A stretch of 8,080 bases of DNA from Clostridia bacterium (GTDB taxonomy: Bacteria > Bacillota > Clostridia > Christensenellales > Aristaeellaceae), in the NCBI GenBank assembly GCA_030526935.1, contig JAUNBY010000129.1:1-8080 (forward strand), in the 5' to 3' direction. Under the pieces are notes generated by a model. The model was not told the DNA's origin. It was given only the letters and a program-made list of their open reading frames with translations, and made no database searches. This document shows, piece after piece, positions 5,325 through 8,080 of the stretch. Both the position numbers and the translations under genes were made by a program. The first letter of the stretch is position 1. The number at the start of each line of letters is the position of its first letter.

Positions 5325-6311
5325 TTACTGGGGTTTTCTTACCTCGGCAGCTTTCTTAAGGCGGTACTGGTCGAGGAGAACCGCGCCGATGACGACGATA
5401 CCGGTGAAGAAAGTCTGCCAGTGACCCTGAAGGCCAAGGGACATAAGACCCTGCTTGAGAACCGACATTACAAATACGCCGATTATGGTGCCCACGAGCG
5501 TTCCCGAGCCTCCCGCCATCGACGTTCCGCCGATGACGACGCCGGCTATGGCGAGCGTTTCGTGTCCGGTTCCGGTCGAGGGGATGATGGTCGTATAGAC
5601 GGCGGCGTAGAATATGCCGGCGAGTCCGCAGAAGAAGCCGCACAGGGTATATACGAGCATTTTGTATTTTTCGGTTCGTATGCCGCTCAGGCGGGCAGCC
5701 TCGTAGTTGGAGCCCATCGCGTAGGTATAGCGGCCAAACTTCGTCTTATTAAGAATTATATACGCCACCACGAACGCGAGCGCCAGCCACACCGCACCTA
5801 TGGGGAAGCCGGGCAGGACGAAATCATTGGACGTCTTGTAGAACACGTTTTTGAAAAATCCGTCCGCCGTGCCTATGGTGGGATAGCGCATGGTCATGAC
5901 CTTGGTGACGATGGCGCCAAAGCCCATGCCGACCATCTGCATACCCAGCGTGGCTATGAACGGAGGCAATTTGCAGTAAGCTACCAGAGCGCCGTTTATA
6001 AGGCCGATTATGGTGGAAACGAGAACCGCGAAGACGAGACACACCCATATGTTCCATCCCCACGAGGTATAGGCGTAACCGCCCAAAAGCGCGCCCGTCA
6101 TCATGGTCGTTCCAAGCGACAGGTCTATGCCGCCCGTGATTATGACAAACGTTACGCCGAGAGCCAGAAAGCCGATATAATAAGAGGCGTTGAGTATGTT
6201 GACCAGATAGTCGAACGAAAAGAAGTTCGGGCTTAATATCGAGAACACCGCGTACAGCAGCACCAGAACCGCCGGCGCGAGAAGCTTTTGCCAATCGAAT
6301 TTCTTGGACAT
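5325..6311 (-). CDS. RbsC-like permease of a CUT2 sugar ABC transporter
   Basis: This integral membrane subunit (328 residues, E. coli RbsC about 321) forms the sugar channel, with the RbsA-like ATPase on the cytoplasmic side. Hydrophobic segments recur through the length (for example 10-26, 43-59, 87-106, 171-187, 218-238, 270-288, 301-313). The CUT2 signature GGIDLSLG (60-67) is intact. LPPFIATLGM (115-124) and the cytoplasmic EAA-like loop GRYTYAMGSNYEAARLSGI (193-211) are present, followed by the glycine-rich IGGTSMAGGSGTLVGTIIG (260-278). A GTG at 6333-6335 would add eight residues and overlap the ATPase stop. The ATG at 6309-6311, with GGGAGGA at 6318-6324, is the better start, leaving a 20-nt gap to the ATPase gene. 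It is clearly co-transcribed with the ATPase upstream and the binding-protein gene 63 nt downstream. Confidence 0.95.
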   Translation of the reverse strand: MSKKFDWQKLLAPAVLVLLYAVFSILSPNFFSFDYLVNILNASYYIGFLALGVTFVIITGGIDLSLGTTMMTGALLGGYAYTSWGWNIWVCLVFAVLVSTIIGLINGALVAYCKLPPFIATLGMQMVGMGFGAIVTKVMTMRYPTIGTADGFFKNVFYKTSNDFVLPGFPIGAVWLALAFVVAYIILNKTKFGRYTYAMGSNYEAARLSGIRTEKYKMLVYTLCGFFCGLAGIFYAAVYTTIIPSTGTGHETLAIAGVVIGGTSMAGGSGTLVGTIIGVFVMSVLKQGLMSLGLQGHWQTFFTGIVVIGAVLLDQYRLKKAAEVRKPQ

Positions 6312-6317
6312 GTGTTT

Positions 6318-6324
6318 TCCTCCC
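6318..6324 (-). promoter_or_regulatory. Ribosome binding site that decides the RbsC-like permease start
   Basis: GGGAGGA lies 6 nt before ATG 6309-6311. The alternative upstream GTG (6333-6335) has no comparable site, and this Shine-Dalgarno would fall inside that longer frame. Confidence 0.7.
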
Positions 6325-6331
6325 TTTATAA

Positions 6332-7828
6332 TCACGCCATGGCTGCCGTCGCCAGGGTCATAATTTTCTCCTGAGTGGCTTCGGAAATGTCAAGCTCTCC
6401 CGTGACATATCCCTCAGACATAACGTAAAGCCTGTCGGACATTCGCAACAGTTCCGGAAGCTCGGACGAGATCATTATTATGGACTTGCCCTCTTTTACG
6501 AGGTTGTTCATAAGCTGATATATCTCGCTCTTTGCGCCTACGTCTATGCCCCTTGTAGGCTCGTCGAAAATGAGTATGTCGCAATTGCGGATGAGCCACT
6601 TGCTCACGACGACCTTTTGCTGATTGCCGCCGGAGAGGTTTTTGACGAGCTGAGAGGTCGAGGGGGTCTTTGTGGCGAGCTTTTCTATGTATTCGACGGT
6701 AACTTTTTCAATGGCCTTATCGTTCATGAAAATCTTGCCGACGACGTAGTTTTCAAGGTCTGCCATGACCGAGTTGTCCCTCACGGAAAGACCCAGCGCG
6801 ACGCCGTAGCGCTTTCTGTCCTCGCTCAGATAGCCTATGCCGTTTTCGACGGCGTCGGACGGGGAATGTATATCGACTTTTTTGCCATTTAGTATTACCT
6901 CGCCTGAAGTGCGGGGATCGGCGGCAAAAAGCGCCCTCATGGTTTCTGTCCGTCCCGCGCCCATAAGCCCGGCGAAGCCCAGTATTTCGCCCTTTCTGAG
7001 CTTGAAGGACACGTTTTTGACGTTCTGCGCCATCATGCCGTTTACCTCTAGGACAACGGGCGCGTCTTCGGGGACGTTCGACTTGGTCTTGGGCTTTTCG
7101 TATATCGTGCGCCCGACCATCATCGATATGATTTCTTCCTTTGTCACGTCCTTCGTGTTGACGGTCGCGACGTACTGCCCGTCGCGCATGACGGTAATGC
7201 GGTCGGAAATGACCGGAAGTTCGTCGAGCCGGTGAGATATGTAGATTATGCCGTGACCTCGGGACTTTATCTCCCTGATGAATTTAAAAAGCTCGTCTAT
7301 CTCCTTATCGGTGAGGGAGGCGGACGGTTCGTCCATTATAAGCAGTTCGCTTTCAAAGGACAGCGCCTTGGCTATTTCGACCATCTGCTGCCTGGCGACG
7401 GAAAGATCTTTGACTATGGTGGTCGGCTTTATATCCAGTCCCAGGGACTCCAGGAGCTTTCTCGCGTTCTCGTTGGCCTTTTTCTTGTCGAGAAATACGC
7501 CGCGCATAGGTTCGCGGCCTATATAGATATTTTCGGCGACGGTCAGATGCGGCATGAGGTTTAATTCCTGATGAATTATACCTATGCCCAGCTTTTGCGC
7601 CTCGTCGGGAGACGCGGGGTTGATGGGTTGCCCCTTATAGAATATATTTCCTGCGTCGCGCTTATATATTCCGGTCAGCACCTTCATAAGCGTTGATTTG
7701 CCCGCGCCATTTTCTCCGACCAGAGCGTGAACCTCGCCGCCGCAAAGCTCGAAGTGACAGTTGCTCAGCGCGTGAACGCCCGGAAAAAACTTTTCTATTC
7801 CTTCCATTTTCAGAAGAACATCAGCCAC
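6332..7828 (-). CDS. RbsA/MglA-like ATP-binding protein of a CUT2 sugar ABC transporter (two nucleotide-binding domains)
   Basis: This 498-residue cytoplasmic ATPase powers the RbsC/RbsB-like importer and is the first gene of the operon. Domain 1 carries Walker A GENGAGKST (38-46), Q-loop Gln87, the family's divergent signature LSVARQQM (142-149), Walker B LLIMDEP (162-168) and switch His199. Domain 2 carries a degenerate Walker A GLMGAGRTE (287-295), signature LSGGNQQK (398-405) and Walker B LIFDEPTRGIDVGA (419-432), with Ser in place of the switch His. One competent and one degenerate site is usual for RbsA-type proteins. Substrate class (ribose, galactose, xylose or other) cannot be told from the ATPase. 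Translation starts at GTG (7826-7828), supported by GGGAGGG at 7834-7840, 5 nt upstream; the next in-frame ATG is seven codons later without such a site. A strong promoter and a LacI-type operator candidate lie upstream. Confidence 0.95.
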   Translation of the reverse strand: MADVLLKMEGIEKFFPGVHALSNCHFELCGGEVHALVGENGAGKSTLMKVLTGIYKRDAGNIFYKGQPINPASPDEAQKLGIGIIHQELNLMPHLTVAENIYIGREPMRGVFLDKKKANENARKLLESLGLDIKPTTIVKDLSVARQQMVEIAKALSFESELLIMDEPSASLTDKEIDELFKFIREIKSRGHGIIYISHRLDELPVISDRITVMRDGQYVATVNTKDVTKEEIISMMVGRTIYEKPKTKSNVPEDAPVVLEVNGMMAQNVKNVSFKLRKGEILGFAGLMGAGRTETMRALFAADPRTSGEVILNGKKVDIHSPSDAVENGIGYLSEDRKRYGVALGLSVRDNSVMADLENYVVGKIFMNDKAIEKVTVEYIEKLATKTPSTSQLVKNLSGGNQQKVVVSKWLIRNCDILIFDEPTRGIDVGAKSEIYQLMNNLVKEGKSIIMISSELPELLRMSDRLYVMSEGYVTGELDISEATQEKIMTLATAAMA

Positions 7829-7833
7829 GCTAT

Positions 7834-7840
7834 CCCTCCC
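7834..7840 (-). promoter_or_regulatory. Ribosome binding site supporting a GTG start for the RbsA-like gene
   Basis: GGGAGGG sits 5 nt before GTG 7826-7828, the only start codon at suitable distance. It sets the N-terminus of the ATPase at MADVLLKMEG. Confidence 0.7.
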
Positions 7841-7949
7841 TTACATGACAACTCATAAGATCTCACAATAAAAACCAATCTTCGCGGACGGCGCCTGTTA
7901 TACACATCATTTGCGCATCCTTAGTCAAAAAGTTCTATTGCTAAACGTT
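7841..7949 (-). other. Untranslated leader of the first operon
   Basis: About 110 nt lie between the expected transcription start (near 7950) and the ribosome binding site. I see no long stem-loop with a U run, no recognisable riboswitch core and no convincing leader peptide with its own ribosome binding site. The only local symmetries are a GGCGCC hexamer (7890-7895) and an AGATCT hexamer (7858-7863), both too short to matter. A TTGACT followed by TATAAC at 20-bp spacing is a poor second promoter. Confidence 0.4.
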
Positions 7950-7953
7950 TCGC
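7940..7953. promoter_or_regulatory. LacI-family-type operator candidate over the transcription start
   Basis: GCTAAACGTTTCGC is a 14-bp palindrome with a central CG and one mismatched pair. It has the AAACGTTT core common to LacI/GalR-family operators such as that of RbsR. It begins 4 bp downstream of the -10 box and so overlaps the expected +1, a standard repressor position. The palindrome and its place are seen; the regulator family is inferred, and no regulator gene lies in the window. Confidence 0.68.
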
Positions 7954-7957
7954 TCGT

Positions 7958-7986
7958 ATTATAGCATATATATTTTTCAATGTCAA
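7958..7986 (-). promoter_or_regulatory. Consensus sigma-70 promoter of the first sugar-transport operon
   Basis: The -35 TTGACA (7981-7986) and -10 TATAAT (7958-7963) both match consensus in all six positions with an ideal 17-bp spacer. TGC just before the -10 gives an extended -10. The spacer is AT-rich. It points to the RbsA-like gene, 129 nt away. Confidence 0.88.
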
Positions 7987-7996
7987 TCGAAAAAAT

Positions 7997-8080
7997 TTAT
8001 TTAGCAAGTCTCGCATATTTTTTTTCGCTATACAGGGACAAGAGCACGATCAAGCGAGAGATCAAGAGGGGAAGCGTAAA
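7997..8080 (-). CDS. Possible C-terminal tail of an upstream gene, cut by the window edge (doubtful)
   Basis: A minus-strand frame is open from the window edge through 27 codons to a TAA at 7997-7999, only 10 bp before the -35 box. It would code a hydrophobic stretch (FTLPLLISRLIVLLSLY) and a basic tail (SEKKYARLAK), which could end a membrane protein. A 27-codon open frame can easily occur by chance. A rival reading is a divergent plus-strand gene starting just past 8080, since GAGGGG at 8066-8071 resembles a ribosome binding site. I cannot decide between them. Confidence 0.2.
   Translation of the reverse strand, partial: FTLPLLISRLIVLLSLYSEKKYARLAK

Noticed and set aside
5421..6236. Plus-strand open frame of 271 codons antisense to the RbsC-like permease
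   Set aside because: Highly charged His/Arg-rich translation with no domain, fully inside a well supported gene.
6332..7828. Degenerate second Walker A and missing second switch His in both ATPases as signs of inactivation
   Set aside because: This asymmetry is the normal state for RbsA/MglA/YtfR-type fused ATPases.
7850..7875. CRP-like site (TGTGA followed by ATGAG) ahead of the RbsA-like gene
   Set aside because: Only the left half fits. The right half does not resemble TCACA, and the site lies downstream of the promoter.
7895..7935. Second promoter in the first operon's leader (TTGACT and TATAAC)
   Set aside because: The spacer is 20 bp, too long, and there is no correctly placed extended -10.

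Overview
The window is a bacterial carbohydrate-uptake locus with every recognisable gene on the minus strand, so transcription runs from high to low coordinates. GC is moderate (about half, by eye). Shine-Dalgarno sites are strong (AGGAGG/GGGAGG), one gene starts with GTG, and the AUA isoleucine codon is common. This suits a Clostridia-like Firmicute. However, both substrate-binding proteins carry signal-peptidase-I leaders without a lipobox cysteine, so a diderm lineage such as Synergistetes is also possible. I cannot assign the organism.

Layout in transcription order. (1) 8080-7829: upstream region with a consensus sigma-70 promoter (TTGACA, 17 bp, TATAAT with an upstream TG) and a LacI-family-type palindrome over the expected transcription start. 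A doubtful 27-codon reading frame lies at the very edge. (2) 7828-4191: a complete CUT2 (ribose/galactose-type) ABC importer in the order ATPase, permease, binding protein, which is the rbsA-rbsC-rbsB order; its substrate is unknown. (3) 4126-3080: an aldo/keto reductase, separated from the binding-protein gene by a 12-bp hairpin. (4) 3036-3008: an internal promoter. (5) 2958-1: a second CUT2 importer in the order binding protein, ATPase, permease, matching Escherichia coli ytfQ-ytfR-ytfT. Its permease is cut by the window edge, and a terminator-like hairpin stands between its binding-protein and ATPase genes.

Working model (inference): both importers bring monosaccharides, probably a pyranose or ribose-like sugar and a furanose, across the cytoplasmic membrane. 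The cytoplasmic aldo/keto reductase acts on one of them or on a derived aldehyde. A LacI-type repressor encoded outside the window would control the first promoter. Hairpins directly after each binding-protein gene, plus the best Shine-Dalgarno sites on those two genes, would give an excess of binding protein over membrane components.

I found no RNA gene, mobile element, CRISPR array, frameshift or pseudogene. No gene-free stretch exceeds 300 bases; the longest is the roughly 250-base upstream region 7829-8080. I see no clearly new system here. The more unusual points are the pairing of two CUT2 importers around a reductase with an atypical cofactor loop, and the hairpin arrangement.
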